Part shown: in pieces, positions 8,901 to 17,213 of the stretch
How the letters are laid out: the number at the start of each line of letters is the position of its first letter
Numbering within the stretch: the stretch's first letter is position 1
NCBI RefSeq assembly: GCF_000178855.1
Contig: NZ_ADVG01000003.1
Location: forward strand, 868,001 to 932,000
DNA from: Ktedonobacter racemifer DSM 44963
GTDB lineage: Bacteria; Chloroflexota; Ktedonobacteria; Ktedonobacterales; Ktedonobacteraceae
DNA: 64,000 bases
Reading direction: 5' to 3'
Translations under genes and position numbers: made by a program
Notes under the pieces: generated by a model
What the model was told of the DNA's origin: nothing
Database searches by the model: none
Seen by the model: only the letters and a program-made list of their open reading frames with translations

Positions 8901-10811
8901 GGCACGAATGATGGTCGACGCGTCATCTTGATTGAAAAGTGCGACACGCGCGCGCTGAGCAAAGGCTTCAACCGCAACCTGATCGCCAGCCGCAAGGACG
9001 CCAATCTCAACACCATAACGCTGGCAGGTCTGAACCAGCAAGTCGACCCCCTGTGCCAGGCGCGGACGAAGCGCGAAGATCCCAAGTGGCTGCTCGCCGT
9101 GTTCACGGCGTAGCACGAGGACATAGTAGCCACGCTGGCGCAAGTTCGCGATCTTTGGCCACGCACTCCAATTCTCAACAGGACCCAGTGTATAGCCTTG
9201 CCCGTCAATCGTAGCCGTAGCCACCTTTCCATCAAAAGCGCCCAGGGTTGCGGGTAGACAATTCACGTCATTGAAGATATCGCCCCAGGGAGACCCGGCG
9301 GCCATGGAGACGCTAGCGGCGTGGGCGAGCAACTGCGCTACGTCATGCGTCTTTGTCAAAGGGAAGGCGCTCCCAAGCTCCAGTCCATCGGTCAGCAGGC
9401 GTACCCCATCGAGTAGCAGCAATTGTGGAAGACGAAGCGTCCGCTCTTTGCGTGTACTGACCACCGTCACTCCAGAGCGTATCAAGCGCGCATAAGCAGC
9501 GAGATCGGCGGTATCCTGGCCGATAGACGCTGTGCGAGGATTGACCAGGAGGAGCGCCACCAGCGTCTGATTCAAGGAGCGTGTCAAAAGAGCAGTTATG
9601 CCTGCGAAGGCAAGCACGCATGGACCCACAATCTGCTGATAGCGATCATAGGAGGTAGGAGCCAGGGGAGCCGGACGAGGTTGAGGAGTGAACGCGTCAA
9701 AGGAGGCTGCACCCTGAAGCTTGAGCGCGAATGGACCACCATAGAGCCGTACTCCCGCGGGAATGCAATCACCCTGAAGGACCGTAAAAGGCATACCATC
9801 ACGTCCGATGCCGGTTCCAGTTCCTGATATGACAAGAGCAGCCAGAGGAGTACGCTCACCTGCTTCTAGATGTATCAGGGCATCGGGTTGGTCCGTTGGC
9901 GCGTTCGCCATATGCTCCAGGTAACGTTGCCAGGTCTGCCGTCGTGCCTGTGTGGTAGTGAGGAGGCCCAGCGACTCCGAGCCAATCACGGCCAATCCAA
10001 GCGGACTATTCGCCAGTGACAACAGAAGGATGCTGGGCAGACTGACAAGGAGATCCGCAGCCGTGCGTCCTATGAGCCTGCGTAGCCCATAACGCACCAC
10101 AGGAATGCCTTGAAGGATGCCGATGACGCTCGAAACATGCACCGCTGTTTCAGCACCGGGCAGAGTCTCCTCGGCCCCAAGCAACCGGCGTGCCGCCAAC
10201 ATGCCCAGGCCAAGCGTTGAACCCAAAAAGCGCGTCGCACTTTGCACGAGCGGCCCCGCATCAAGAGGATAGGTGGGGCTCGATTCTCCTGGAAGTTCTG
10301 GCAACTCCAAACCTGTCATTGCCGCCAGAATATCATCCAGTTCGGCCTGATGCTCCTCAAACTCTACCAGCACACGCCCGGTTAAGAGGCTTACCTCTGC
10401 TCGTATACCTGGGAATTCAGTGAGTTTCTCCAGTACACGCTGAGCCAGGGAGGGGTCACGCTCCAGGCCACGAACGGGAATGCGTGTGCGCACAAGCCGG
10501 CCTCGCCGCTCTGTCACAGCATGCGAGCGTGGAGCCGCTTCTTGCGCTTCCACTATGTGAATTTGAGCCAGTTCAAGCTGGCTCACCGCCTCAAGAATAG
10601 TCTGTTCATCCGTGACCGTGGCGTCAAACTGGATCAGCACATTCCCAGTCAGTTCATTATCCTGGACACGCTGGACTCCCTGCATCTGGCGTAATCGCGT
10701 TTTTGCGACACGCCTTTCCTGTTTTGACCATCCTGGGAGATGAACACGCACGCGACCTGGAAGAGTATGAAGAATAAGAGGCTCTCCAACAACGGCTACG
10801 CTCATACACAT
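5997..10811 (-). CDS. giant cation-translocating P-type ATPase (CtpI-like)
   Basis: 1604 residues, roughly twice the usual P-type ATPase length, like mycobacterial CtpI. The N-terminus has two HMA-like ferredoxin folds (from about residues 10 and 100) without a CxxC metal motif. A first, degenerate ATPase half follows: the phosphorylation site reads LDGVRLLTDG near residue 469 where DKTGTLT is expected. The second half is complete: TGES near 925, DKTGTMT near 1080 and TGDGVNDAPA near 1350, with membrane helices around them. The active half should couple ATP hydrolysis to cation movement across the plasma membrane; the ion is not predictable. It is the last gene of a leftward operon with the genes at 10833 and 11225; the start may be the third codon. 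Confidence 0.9.
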   Translation of the reverse strand: MCMSVAVVGEPLILHTLPGRVRVHLPGWSKQERRVAKTRLRQMQGVQRVQDNELTGNVLIQFDATVTDEQTILEAVSQLELAQIHIVEAQEAAPRSHAVTERRGRLVRTRIPVRGLERDPSLAQRVLEKLTEFPGIRAEVSLLTGRVLVEFEEHQAELDDILAAMTGLELPELPGESSPTYPLDAGPLVQSATRFLGSTLGLGMLAARRLLGAEETLPGAETAVHVSSVIGILQGIPVVRYGLRRLIGRTAADLLVSLPSILLLSLANSPLGLAVIGSESLGLLTTTQARRQTWQRYLEHMANAPTDQPDALIHLEAGERTPLAALVISGTGTGIGRDGMPFTVLQGDCIPAGVRLYGGPFALKLQGAASFDAFTPQPRPAPLAPTSYDRYQQIVGPCVLAFAGITALLTRSLNQTLVALLLVNPRTASIGQDTADLAAYARLIRSGVTVVSTRKERTLRLPQLLLLDGVRLLTDGLELGSAFPLTKTHDVAQLLAHAASVSMAAGSPWGDIFNDVNCLPATLGAFDGKVATATIDGQGYTLGPVENWSAWPKIANLRQRGYYVLVLRREHGEQPLGIFALRPRLAQGVDLLVQTCQRYGVEIGVLAAGDQVAVEAFAQRARVALFNQDDASTIIRARQQQGGTVAFVSDHAAAAAGFAACDLAIGLSDGRSRLPARADLVAGDLRAIVAIIEASACRDAAVRDAVGFSLLSNLIGVFWGLRGLPALKVASRGVHLTSLAAIAASWLRLRGGKRSRSALATLVDPHPERWGHRSVAEVLQTLQSSPSGLTMAQAEQRRRQAPVVVPSRRLLSALWEQVRSPLTGILAGGAALSLFLGATGDVFLIGGTILLNIAVGAWQQQKADQVAEALQHLDTTSVRVLRDGQAMTVDASEIVPGDILLLSPGDRIPADARILTAQGLEVDEAALTGESLPVPKRSHGLADANHILLEGSDVTSGTGSAVVVAVGRQTRLGTLKAALAAEEEVLNPLGVRLTQILRYFLPLSLAGGTLVIGAGLLWKRSLTALITTGVTVALAAIPEGLPLLARVGEAGVARRLIGHNAVVRRLSAVEALGRVDVACADKTGTMTKGRLMLTLVADMQQEASVPGELSPALRQVLSTAALASPHPDAPDMRAHPTDVAIIQGALDANLGDELYVEHRTELPFDPVRSFHITVTRGRSCLKGAPEVLAERCRWMLVHGEKLPVDAQKRQDLLTRAQSLAERGLRVLMVAEGSSASLLEDPQDLTALGFVCISDPLRETVFPAVQRCHEAGVRVIMITGDHPSTARAIAREAGLLVDQGQVLVAKELADLPHEEVDRRLERAAVIARATPLDKLRIIEHLQRRGHVVAMTGDGVNDAPALRLANVGVAMGIGGTEVARQTADLVLTDDDFSTLVEALVEGRSFWRNIRRALGLLLGGNMGELALVVGASLLGLSAPLTASQMLAVNAITDIFPSLAVALQGPEHRRLAHLSREGEGALNRTLRFDVLRRGLATALPSLFSYLITRLTGTLPQARSVAFASVVITQLAQTLDAGQAEGTLTPSVLTAVGGSVVVLAAAFIFAPLRTFLGLAFPSALGWALVGSSALVAVGLSRLLIQPEGGGQLK

Positions 10812-10832
10812 TCTCGCTTTACTCGTTCAGTA

Positions 10833-11228
10833 TCATTTCTTCGCCAGCAGGCGAAGATGTTGCGCTTCTACCAGGATATCCTCAATATCCTCTTGTAGAT
10901 AGGCTCCAAACCGTTGGGCCTGAAATAGAGCACGCTTACTTATGTTGCTCAGTTGCTTACTCGTGCTATCAACCACGGCTTCGGCTCTCAACAAGGCAGG
11001 TTGAATGCGATCATTATTTACTGCATCGCTATTGGTCGGCTTGTGCGCTTTAGCCTGGACGTGATCCATAGCATCAGCCTCCGCGCGTGCTGTCACAATG
11101 GCCTGCTGAATACGTTGACGGGTTAGTGCGGCGAACAGTCCAATACGCTGTCCTATTACCTCGAAGGACTCATCAGCTCTTGCGATCGCCGATCGCCCCG
11201 ACATCTCCCCTGACTCCTTGCGCATCAT
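10833..11228 (-). CDS. hypothetical helical protein in P-type ATPase operon
   Basis: About 131 residues, predicted almost wholly alpha-helical (QRIGLFAALTRQRIQQAIVT, then ISKRALFQAQRFGAYLQEDI) and ending in AQHLRLLAKK. No enzymatic motif or membrane segment. The ATG at 11228 overlaps the TGA of the upstream gene as ATGA, so translation is probably coupled; 11237 and 11204 are alternative starts. The ATPase follows 21 bp downstream. I do not recognise a family; its fixed place between a DUF5132-like peptide and the ATPase suggests an accessory or assembly subunit of the transporter, which is an inference. Confidence 0.7.
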   Translation of the reverse strand: MMRKESGEMSGRSAIARADESFEVIGQRIGLFAALTRQRIQQAIVTARAEADAMDHVQAKAHKPTNSDAVNNDRIQPALLRAEAVVDSTSKQLSNISKRALFQAQRFGAYLQEDIEDILVEAQHLRLLAKK

Positions 11229-11548
11229 AGTGTCCATTCCTTGCCCGGCATTGATGGTTTTACTGCCGCCTTGTCAAGAGGGGTAGGCCCTCCCGCGGCC
11301 GCGTCACCGACCTGCTGGCCCTGGCTTCCTGCGTTCTGTGTCTGCTGTGCTGCGGTAGAGGCGGCTACCTGCATACCACGCCCCAGGCCGCGGGCAAATG
11401 AGGTCACCACATCACCTGCAACTAGCACACCCGCCGCTCCATAGACAAATCCTTTACGAATGACTTTGCGCACCTTGGGAGAGAAGAGAGCAGCAGCAAT
11501 TATAGCAGTAGTAGCAACTTCGGGTTCTAAAAAATCCTCGGCATCCAT
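11225..11548 (-). CDS. DUF5132-like small membrane protein, ATPase partner
   Basis: 107 residues. An acidic start (MDAEDFLEPE) is followed by a small-residue helix ATTAIIAAALFSP, a basic patch (KVRKVIRKG) and a second hydrophobic Gly/Ala-rich helix FVYGAAGVLVAGDVV, then a polar Gln/Gly-rich tail. This is the layout of DUF5132/DUF1490-type peptides found beside P-type ATPases; in mycobacteria the DUF1490 (PacL) proteins act as membrane scaffolds or chaperones for metal-exporting ATPases. The tail lacks a His/Asp metal motif of the PacL1 kind. First gene of the operon, with AAAGGAAG before its ATG. The family link is by resemblance only. Confidence 0.65.
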   Translation of the reverse strand: MDAEDFLEPEVATTAIIAAALFSPKVRKVIRKGFVYGAAGVLVAGDVVTSFARGLGRGMQVAASTAAQQTQNAGSQGQQVGDAAAGGPTPLDKAAVKPSMPGKEWTL

Positions 11549-11644
11549 AAGTCTATTCTTCCTTTCGCTTTATCATTCTTCGGGACAACTGAAGCAGGAG
11601 GAAATCTATATGAACATCATATATCCCCCTTGAATAGATGCCTT

Positions 11645-11786
11645 TAGCTAACGCGATGTGCAAGTTATTTGGGTAGTGTGTGGGGCGTGCTGGCGGCCTC
11701 CGGCCGCCAGCACGCCCCACACACTACCCATGCGAGCGCCGCAGGCGCGAGAAGCCACGCAAAAAAGTTGCACATGGGGTTAGCTA
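11645..11786. repeat. MITE-like palindromic element H2 with terminal repeats
   Basis: A 142-bp unit with outer inverted repeats TAGCTAAC-NNN-ATGTGCAA at both ends, a central 61-bp inverted repeat (11670-11730; 29-bp perfect arms, three-base loop) and a mini-hairpin GCGCC-GCA-GGCGC at 11736-11748. The mini-hairpin and long-hairpin pair match H1, H4 and H5, here in the opposite orientation. It lies upstream of the metal-transport operon. Confidence 0.85.
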
Positions 11787-11925
11787 GAAGAACTTATAGC
11801 AGGTTATGCCAGAGGGGCAGGAAGCATGTGCATTGAATATGAGGAATACGATGAGGAGAGACATAACGGTTGGGAAATCAAGCGTCCAGGCGAGCAATAG
11901 ATTGCTCGCCTGGGTGTTGTTCTGC

Positions 11926-12096
11926 CTAATCTATCAAACCTATCCATTCGACAATCTGACAGCACGCCCACACAATCTTGAGGAATTGCGTGCCTTGTTC
12001 GACGAGTGTCACCCAGGGGGCTGGCTGGCTGGTGTACTTGGCGGGCTCGACGACGTGTTCCATGACCGTATCAGCAAATTGCAATACCTTATCCAC
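11926..12096 (-). CDS. possible small peptide gene (56 residues)
   Basis: An ORF starting at GTG 12096 with CAGGAGG at good spacing and encoding MDKVLQFADTVMEHVVEPA at its start, then a hydrophobic C-terminal stretch FLKIVWACCQIVEWIGLID. The amphipathic or hydrophobic end could associate with membranes. No family is recognised and a longer ORF overlaps on the other strand, so this call is tentative. Confidence 0.3.
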   Translation of the reverse strand: MDKVLQFADTVMEHVVEPAKYTSQPAPWVTLVEQGTQFLKIVWACCQIVEWIGLID

Positions 12097-12573
12097 GGCA
12101 TTACCCTCCTGTCCGATGCTGGCAACGTCCCCCCTGTGCAAGAAGAGGGGAGAAGCACCTTATGCTGCTCGTTTTCCAGTACTACTTGAAAGATGGCCAC
12201 AGGCAAAACGAACAGCAAAGCGACAGTAGAGCATACACACGCAGAAACTATCAGTTTGTGAACGCTTTGCCTGTAGAACGATACCAATACCTCCTACAAC
12301 TGGGAGGTTGACTACTATCACCGTCCATACAGACGCATCTCCTTTTTGTTGAAAGGCACTATTTCACCATCTGCCAACGCTTCGTTCCTCCCTCAAGGAA
12401 GAGGGATATTCACACTTGTCATGCCCCCTCAGTACCCGCCAAAATTCTCAAAGAAACGTTGCTGTTTCTCATTTAATTATAATCATCCACAAATCATTAT
12501 CATCCCTAGGGCTTCATGCCTCCATATTGCTGAGTATGGAAATTGCGGAAAACCTGCCATATAGAAGAGACAG
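12097..12573. other. intergenic region without supported gene
   Basis: Short ORFs on both strands lack convincing ribosome sites or recognisable sequence. One leftward frame (about 12287 to 12200) has a signal-peptide-like hydrophobic run VALLFVLPVAIFQVV, but its continuation is low in complexity and unrecognised. I call nothing here. Confidence 0.4.
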
Positions 12574-13294
12574 TCAGGAGGGGAGCCCGGCAGCATAGAG
12601 GATTCCACCCCAGAGGTGGGCACGGAACAGAGGCTCAGCGAAACTTGCAGACGTGTGACCCATGGCAGTGTACCATGCACGTCCACCATCAAAGGTGTGA
12701 TACCAGGAAATGGGATGATCACCATTCATCTCGCCACCTTGATACGAAGTCTCGTCAATGGTAAGCAATACATGCACATGACTGCGAGGATTCGATCTGA
12801 AGTTATACTATTCATCGACACGTGCCCAGGATCGGGGGAGCTTCGCAGTCGAGGAATGATGTCTCTCCTCAACCGTGAGGCGTGCCTGCTGAAGGCGCGA
12901 GGGATGACTTTTGAAATACGCACCAACCAGTTGTCCATACCAGGGCCAATTATACTCAGTATCACTGGCCGAATGGATACCAACATACCCACCACCCGCT
13001 CGTATGTAGCCCTCAAAGGCCGCTTTCTGCGCAGCATCGAGGACGTTTCCGCTCGTGCTTAAAAAGATGATAGCTCGATAGCGCATCAGATTGGCAGGTG
13101 TAAACGTCGAGGCATCCTCTGTCGCATCGACAGCGACCTGCCGCGCCGCTGCCATTTGCTTGATACTGGCAATGCCATCGGGAATGGAGGCATGGCGGAA
13201 GCCCGTCGTGCGCGAGAAGATAAGTAGGCGGACCTGCGAGCTGGCCGGAGTGTCCTCTCTGAGGCGATTATGTTGCAAGGATGTTAGGAAATTT
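12574..13294 (-). pseudogene. ThuA-like protein, broken by nonsense codon and IS insertion
   Basis: The leftward frame encodes a ThuA (trehalose-utilisation, class I amidotransferase-like) domain: VRLLIFSRTTGFRHASIPDG, YIRAGGGYVGIHSASDTEY and, further on, DHPISWYHTFDGGRAWYTAM and HLWGGILYAAG. The two parts are in the same frame, separated only by a TAG stop where the family has Trp (DE-stop-YNFRSNP, near 12806). The 5' end is cut by the ISL3 inverted repeat, so the native N-terminus is missing. No frameshift is needed to join the parts, so the inactivation events are one substitution and one insertion. Confidence 0.85.
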
Positions 13295-13368
13295 TGGAAC
13301 TCCATCACTTTTGGTGATGCTCGATTCCTGTGATATACTCACGTGTAATATCCCAATAAAGTAAGCGT

Positions 13369-14983
13369 TTGCTTGGAGTTCATCATCCCGTGGTTTTTTC
13401 CCCTTTTCTTCCTCTTTCAGATGGCCTTGTTCTTGATGAGGTGAGAGTGCTGCATGACTGTTTGACAGTCCTTGTTCGCTCAACTGCCTCTTCATCGGCT
13501 TGTCCACGCTGTTTGCAACCAGCGAAACGTATTCATAGCCATTATCGACGTACCGTCGCTGATGTTCCAAGCGGCGGACGTCAAATAGTTCTTTCGCTCG
13601 TCGTGCGCAAATTCTTTTGTCAAACGATTGATTGTCCTCAGCGCATCTTCACTGAGCGGCTTCCCGATCTGGTTCGCCCTTGGGCAAGGACAACACTTCG
13701 TTTCTGTTCAGCTCTAGAGACCATCGGTTTTGCGGCGGGTGGAGAAGCAGGTGCTGAGCTCGCCACCCTCTTGGGGATGCCAACCTCTCCGGCAACCGTC
13801 CTGCGGCGGCTCAAAGCCGTACCGACGCCGGTCGTTGAGACAGTGATCCATGTTGGCATAGACGATTGGGCGTTTCGACGGGGACGACGCTATGGCACCA
13901 TTCTGGTCGATTTGCAAACACATCGAGTTATTGATCTGCTTCCTGATCGCTCGACCAAGACCGCCAAGGCGTGGTTTCAAGCTCATCCAGAAATTGTGGT
14001 CATCAGCCGAGACCGAGGCACCGATTATGCAATTGCTGCCACTCAAGGCGCTCCACAAGCGATCCAAGTAGCAGACCGCTGGCACTTGATTCGTAATCTG
14101 ACCGATCTTCTCCAAGCCTTTCTGGCCCGTAGTCGCCCGGACGTCCGACAAGCAGGGAAAGAAGCGGAAGAGGCTGTTGTCCAGGACCTTCGGCAGGAAT
14201 GGCGGCCCATTCCCATTCCCGCGACGGAACAAATCTGTCTCTCTCGACGCGCTGGACGCCTCGATCAGTATACGCAAGTCTTGGCTCTCTCTGAGCAAGG
14301 ATTACCCCCCAAACAGATTGCTCGGAAGATGGGGCAACCCAGCGAACGCACGATCAAGCGTTGGCTCGCCCAAGGAGCGTTTCCCGAAGCGCGACAACGG
14401 CGCAAAAAGCGTAGCCGCTTCGATGCTTATGCACCCTACGTTCTCAAACGTTGGCAAGAGGGCTGCCACAATGGGACGCAGTTATGGCAAGAAATCCGAG
14501 CGCTGGGCTATCCTGATTCCTCTCGCATGGTCAATCGCTTTTTGGAGCCGCTGAGGAAAGGCTTTGCCACCGTCGAGAGTCTCTCCCGTTTCTCTGCAAA
14601 GCCAGCCGTTTGGCTCTTTGTCCAGGAGCCGACCTCTCTGAGCGAGGCTGAACAAAAGGAGATTGCTCTCTTGTGTCAAAGTAATCCTCTCATTGAGGCC
14701 GCCTATCGATTAGTCCAGGATGCGCGTACATATGGTTCGTACTCGTCAAGGCGAGCAGCTTGATACCTGGTTAGCGAAGGTTGCATCCAGTTCTCTTCCT
14801 GAGTTCCAAAAATTTGCATCGGGCATTGAGCGAGACAAAGCTGCTGTCATCGCAGGACTGACGCTGCCGTACAGTAATGGGTTGGTGGAAGGACAGGTGA
14901 ATCGCCTTAAGCTGATCAAAAGGATGATGTATGGCCGTGCGAGCTTCCCGCTGCTTCGTCAACGGGTGCTGCATGCTGCCTGA
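13369..14983 (+). pseudogene. ISL3 family transposase, frameshifted
   Basis: From a TTG start the frame encodes the zinc-binding ISL3 N-terminus (CPRCLQPAKRIHSHYRRT and a second Cys pair before RIFTERLPDL), the DDE domain (IDDWAFRRGRRYGTILVDL, ISRDRGTDYA, VADRWHLIRNL) and a helix-turn-helix insertion. Around 14718-14735 the reading frame changes: the 464-residue frame runs out at 14763, while the proper C-terminus MVRTRQGEQLDTWL to GLVEGQVNRLKLIKRMMYGR continues in another frame to 14983. The last part carries the catalytic Glu region (NGLVEGQ). Either the gene is dead or the shift is bypassed; no classical slippery heptamer is obvious. Confidence 0.85.
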
Positions 14984-15003
14984 TTTCTTAAGAGAGGTTC
15001 CAC

Positions 15004-15459
15004 GTGGAAAACATACGCATTCGACAGGCTCAGGCCGCAGATCAAAGGGCTGTTTGGGCCTGTGTTCGCGCAGCCTATTCCAAGTATCTTGTTCGCATGG
15101 GCAGGGAACCAGCTCCTCTGCATGCCGATTACGAGGCGCTCATTGCACAAGGTGTAGTCTATGTACTTGCAAACGAAGAAGAGGTGCGAGGAGTCCTGGT
15201 GATGATGTCATGGGAGAGGAGTTTGCTTGTGGAGAATGTCGCCGTTGACCCACGTTTTCAAGGGCAGGGATTGGGGCAGGTGCTCATGGCCTTCGTTGAA
15301 CAGCAGGGGCGAAAAGAGCAGTTAGATGAGATTCGCTTGTACACGAATGAAGTGATGACCGAAAATCTCCGCTTCTATCACAAGCTTGGATTTGAGGAAG
15401 ATGGGCGGCGAGTAGAAGATGGTTATCACCGAGTCTTTCTGCGGAAAGGACTCAGGTGA
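15004..15459 (+). CDS. GNAT acetyltransferase, ISL3 passenger gene
   Basis: 151 residues from a GTG start with GAGAGG upstream. The GNAT fold is complete: IRIRQAQAADQRAVW, ENVAVDPRFQGQGLGQVLM with the acetyl-CoA loop (Q/R-x-x-G-x-G), and ENLRFYHKLGFEE at the C-terminus. It lies inside the ISL3 inverted repeats, 20 bp after the transposase stop and about 40 bp before the right repeat, so it moves with the element. The likely role is acetylation of a small amine such as an antibiotic or polyamine, which would benefit the host, but the substrate is unknown. Unlike the transposase the gene looks intact. Confidence 0.85.
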   Translation: MENIRIRQAQAADQRAVWACVRAAYSKYLVRMGREPAPLHADYEALIAQGVVYVLANEEEVRGVLVMMSWERSLLVENVAVDPRFQGQGLGQVLMAFVEQQGRKEQLDEIRLYTNEVMTENLRFYHKLGFEEDGRRVEDGYHRVFLRKGLR

Positions 15460-15669
15460 GCATCGACTTCCTCAAATGCTTGTCGTGACCTCGGCCAACA
15501 GGCATCACCAAAAGTGATGGAGTTCCATTTTATGCTTCCATCTTCTGTCGTAGAGTCTCAACAGCATGAGCTTAATGGCATTATCTCAGGAGATGTGACG
15601 GATCCTATTAATCAAGGAGATACATACTAGGTATTGACAACGTGTGCGAAAGTAAGTGAGAATAAGTAG

Positions 15670-15843
15670 AGGTACTCAGTCGTACCGTTTGCCAAGCAGG
15701 TGGATGTCAGCGTGAAAACAGTGCAGCGCTGGGACCGAAAAAGCAGGCTCAAAGCCAAAGGAACGCTTTCTGGGCGTCGCTCCTCTCATGAGGTCGATCT
15801 GACCACGGCGCTCAACCTTCCGAAGCCGCCAGCCACTCGCTGA
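15670..15843 (+). pseudogene. IS607 TnpA N-terminal HTH remnant
   Basis: The frame from about 15673 reads YSVVPFAKQVDVSVKTVQRW then DRKSRLKAKGTLSGRRSSHE, the MerR-like helix-turn-helix of IS607 serine recombinases, which bind the element ends. A TAG lies just upstream (15667-15669) and TGA at 15841 ends the frame; the catalytic serine-recombinase domain is completely absent. This is a truncated relic, not a functional transposase. Confidence 0.8.
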
Positions 15844-15917
15844 ACGATCGCCACTTGCCGGGTGTCGAGTCCTGCTCAACTGGAATTCCCGCAAAGCGGG
15901 AGAAAAGGCGCTCAAGG

Positions 15918-17213
15918 ATGAAAACCGCGCACAAGATCCGGATGAACCCCACCCCTGAACAGGTGGAGTATCTCAAACGAGCCTGTGGCACGAGGCGCTT
16001 TATCTACAACTGGGGACGGGAGCAGTGGGAGAAGCAGTATCAAGCGTATAAAGCTGAGCAGGAAATCGTTCCTGAAGAGGAGCGCCTGCTCAAACCGCCA
16101 CATGCCCTCGCACTCAAGAAGCAATTCAACCAGATCCGGGAGCAGGACTATCCGTGGACCTATCACGTGACGAAGTGTGTGGTGGAAGGTGCGTTCGATG
16201 ACCTCAAAAACGCCTACGACAACTTCTTTGCGGGCCGAGCGAACTACCCAAAGTACAAGAAAAAGGGGAAGTCGCACGAGTCGTTTTATCTCTCCAACGA
16301 TAAATTCACCTTGGGAAGCCATTGGATCTCGATTCCCGGACTTGGCCGCTTCATCCTCGATCAACGCCAAACGAAGAAGGACCGAGGCAAGCTCTTACGC
16401 AGACTGGGAACGGTGAACGTCGCCGAAAAACTGCGCTTCGTCGAAAAGGGGAAAGCCACCACTCCCACGAAGAAGCGAAACACGCGCAAGCACGTCGTGT
16501 GCGAACGCGTCAAGATCCTGGGGGCGACGGTCTGCTGTGAAGCGGGGCACTGGTACGTCTCCATCCAAGTAGACATCACACGGGAGCGCCCCACAACGCC
16601 CGAAGCAGTGGTGGGGGTAGATGTGGGCGTAAAGCAAGCTGCTGTGGTGAGCGATGGGCGCAGGCTTGAGAACCAAAGGCCTTTAGCGCTCCATCTCGAG
16701 AAACTCGGCAAGCTGCAACGCCAACTCAGTAAGAAACAGAAGACGAAAGACCCGCAAACCAGGCGAACCGTGTTCAGCAGGAATTACGAGAAGCAACGAC
16801 TCAAGGTAGCACGCAAGCATCAGCAGATCGCCAACATTCGGCGGGATGTGCAGCACAAGTTCACGACCGAACTGGCGCGAACCTGTGGGGCCATCGGCAT
16901 CGAAGACCTCAACATCGTGGGGATGATGGCCAACCGGAAGCTCTCGCGTGCCGTGGCCGATGCCGCGATGGGGCAACTGTTGCAGTTCCTCAAGACCAAA
17001 GTGGCCAACGCCGGGGGCGGTCTCTTCATCGCCTCGCGCTGGTTCCCTTCGACCAAACGCTGTTCGTGCTGTGGGCAGGTCAAAAAGCGCATGCCGCTCA
17101 AACACCGCACCTATCAGTGCTTAGCCTGTGGGCTGGTGATCGACCGGGATCTCAATGCCGCCTTGAATTTGCTGTGGTTCGCAACACAACAGCTTCGCCA
17201 GCTTCATGCGTAA
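15918..17213 (+). CDS. tnpB: TnpB RNA-guided nuclease (IS607/IS605 OrfB)
   Basis: About 431 residues from the ATG at 15918; the longer frame from 15855 lacks support. The N-terminal helix-turn-helix (MKTAHKIRMNPTPEQVEYLK) and the wedge/REC-like middle precede a RuvC nuclease whose three acidic residues are intact: Asp in VVGVDVGVKQ, Glu in GIEDLNIVGM and Asp in IDRDLNAALNL. Between the last two is a CxxC-CxxC zinc ribbon (CSCCGQVKKR, CLACG). TnpB proteins cut DNA guided by an RNA from the element's right end. With its tnpA gone, this copy cannot move on its own. Confidence 0.92.
   Translation: MKTAHKIRMNPTPEQVEYLKRACGTRRFIYNWGREQWEKQYQAYKAEQEIVPEEERLLKPPHALALKKQFNQIREQDYPWTYHVTKCVVEGAFDDLKNAYDNFFAGRANYPKYKKKGKSHESFYLSNDKFTLGSHWISIPGLGRFILDQRQTKKDRGKLLRRLGTVNVAEKLRFVEKGKATTPTKKRNTRKHVVCERVKILGATVCCEAGHWYVSIQVDITRERPTTPEAVVGVDVGVKQAAVVSDGRRLENQRPLALHLEKLGKLQRQLSKKQKTKDPQTRRTVFSRNYEKQRLKVARKHQQIANIRRDVQHKFTTELARTCGAIGIEDLNIVGMMANRKLSRAVADAAMGQLLQFLKTKVANAGGGLFIASRWFPSTKRCSCCGQVKKRMPLKHRTYQCLACGLVIDRDLNAALNLLWFATQQLRQLHA

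Larger units (their letters stand above)
13295..15527. mobile_element. ISL3-family element carrying a GNAT passenger gene
   Basis: The ends are a 26-bp inverted repeat beginning TGGAACTCCATCACTTTTGG: left 13295-13320, right 15502-15527. Between them are a frameshifted ISL3 transposase (13369-14983) and a complete GNAT acetyltransferase gene (15004-15459), both rightward and only 20 bp apart. Only a five-base ATTTT match flanks the ends, not the 8-bp duplication usual for ISL3, so the target site may have been rearranged. The insertion removes the 5' end of the ThuA-like gene. Confidence 0.88.

Noticed and set aside
11806..12189. Rightward ORF of 127 codons
   Set aside because: It overlaps the alternative leftward small ORF, has no ribosome site and no recognisable motif.
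13291..15531. ATTTT repeats as target duplication of the ISL3 element
   Set aside because: Five bases in an AT-rich flank are not convincing; ISL3 normally gives 8 bp, so I do not claim a duplication.
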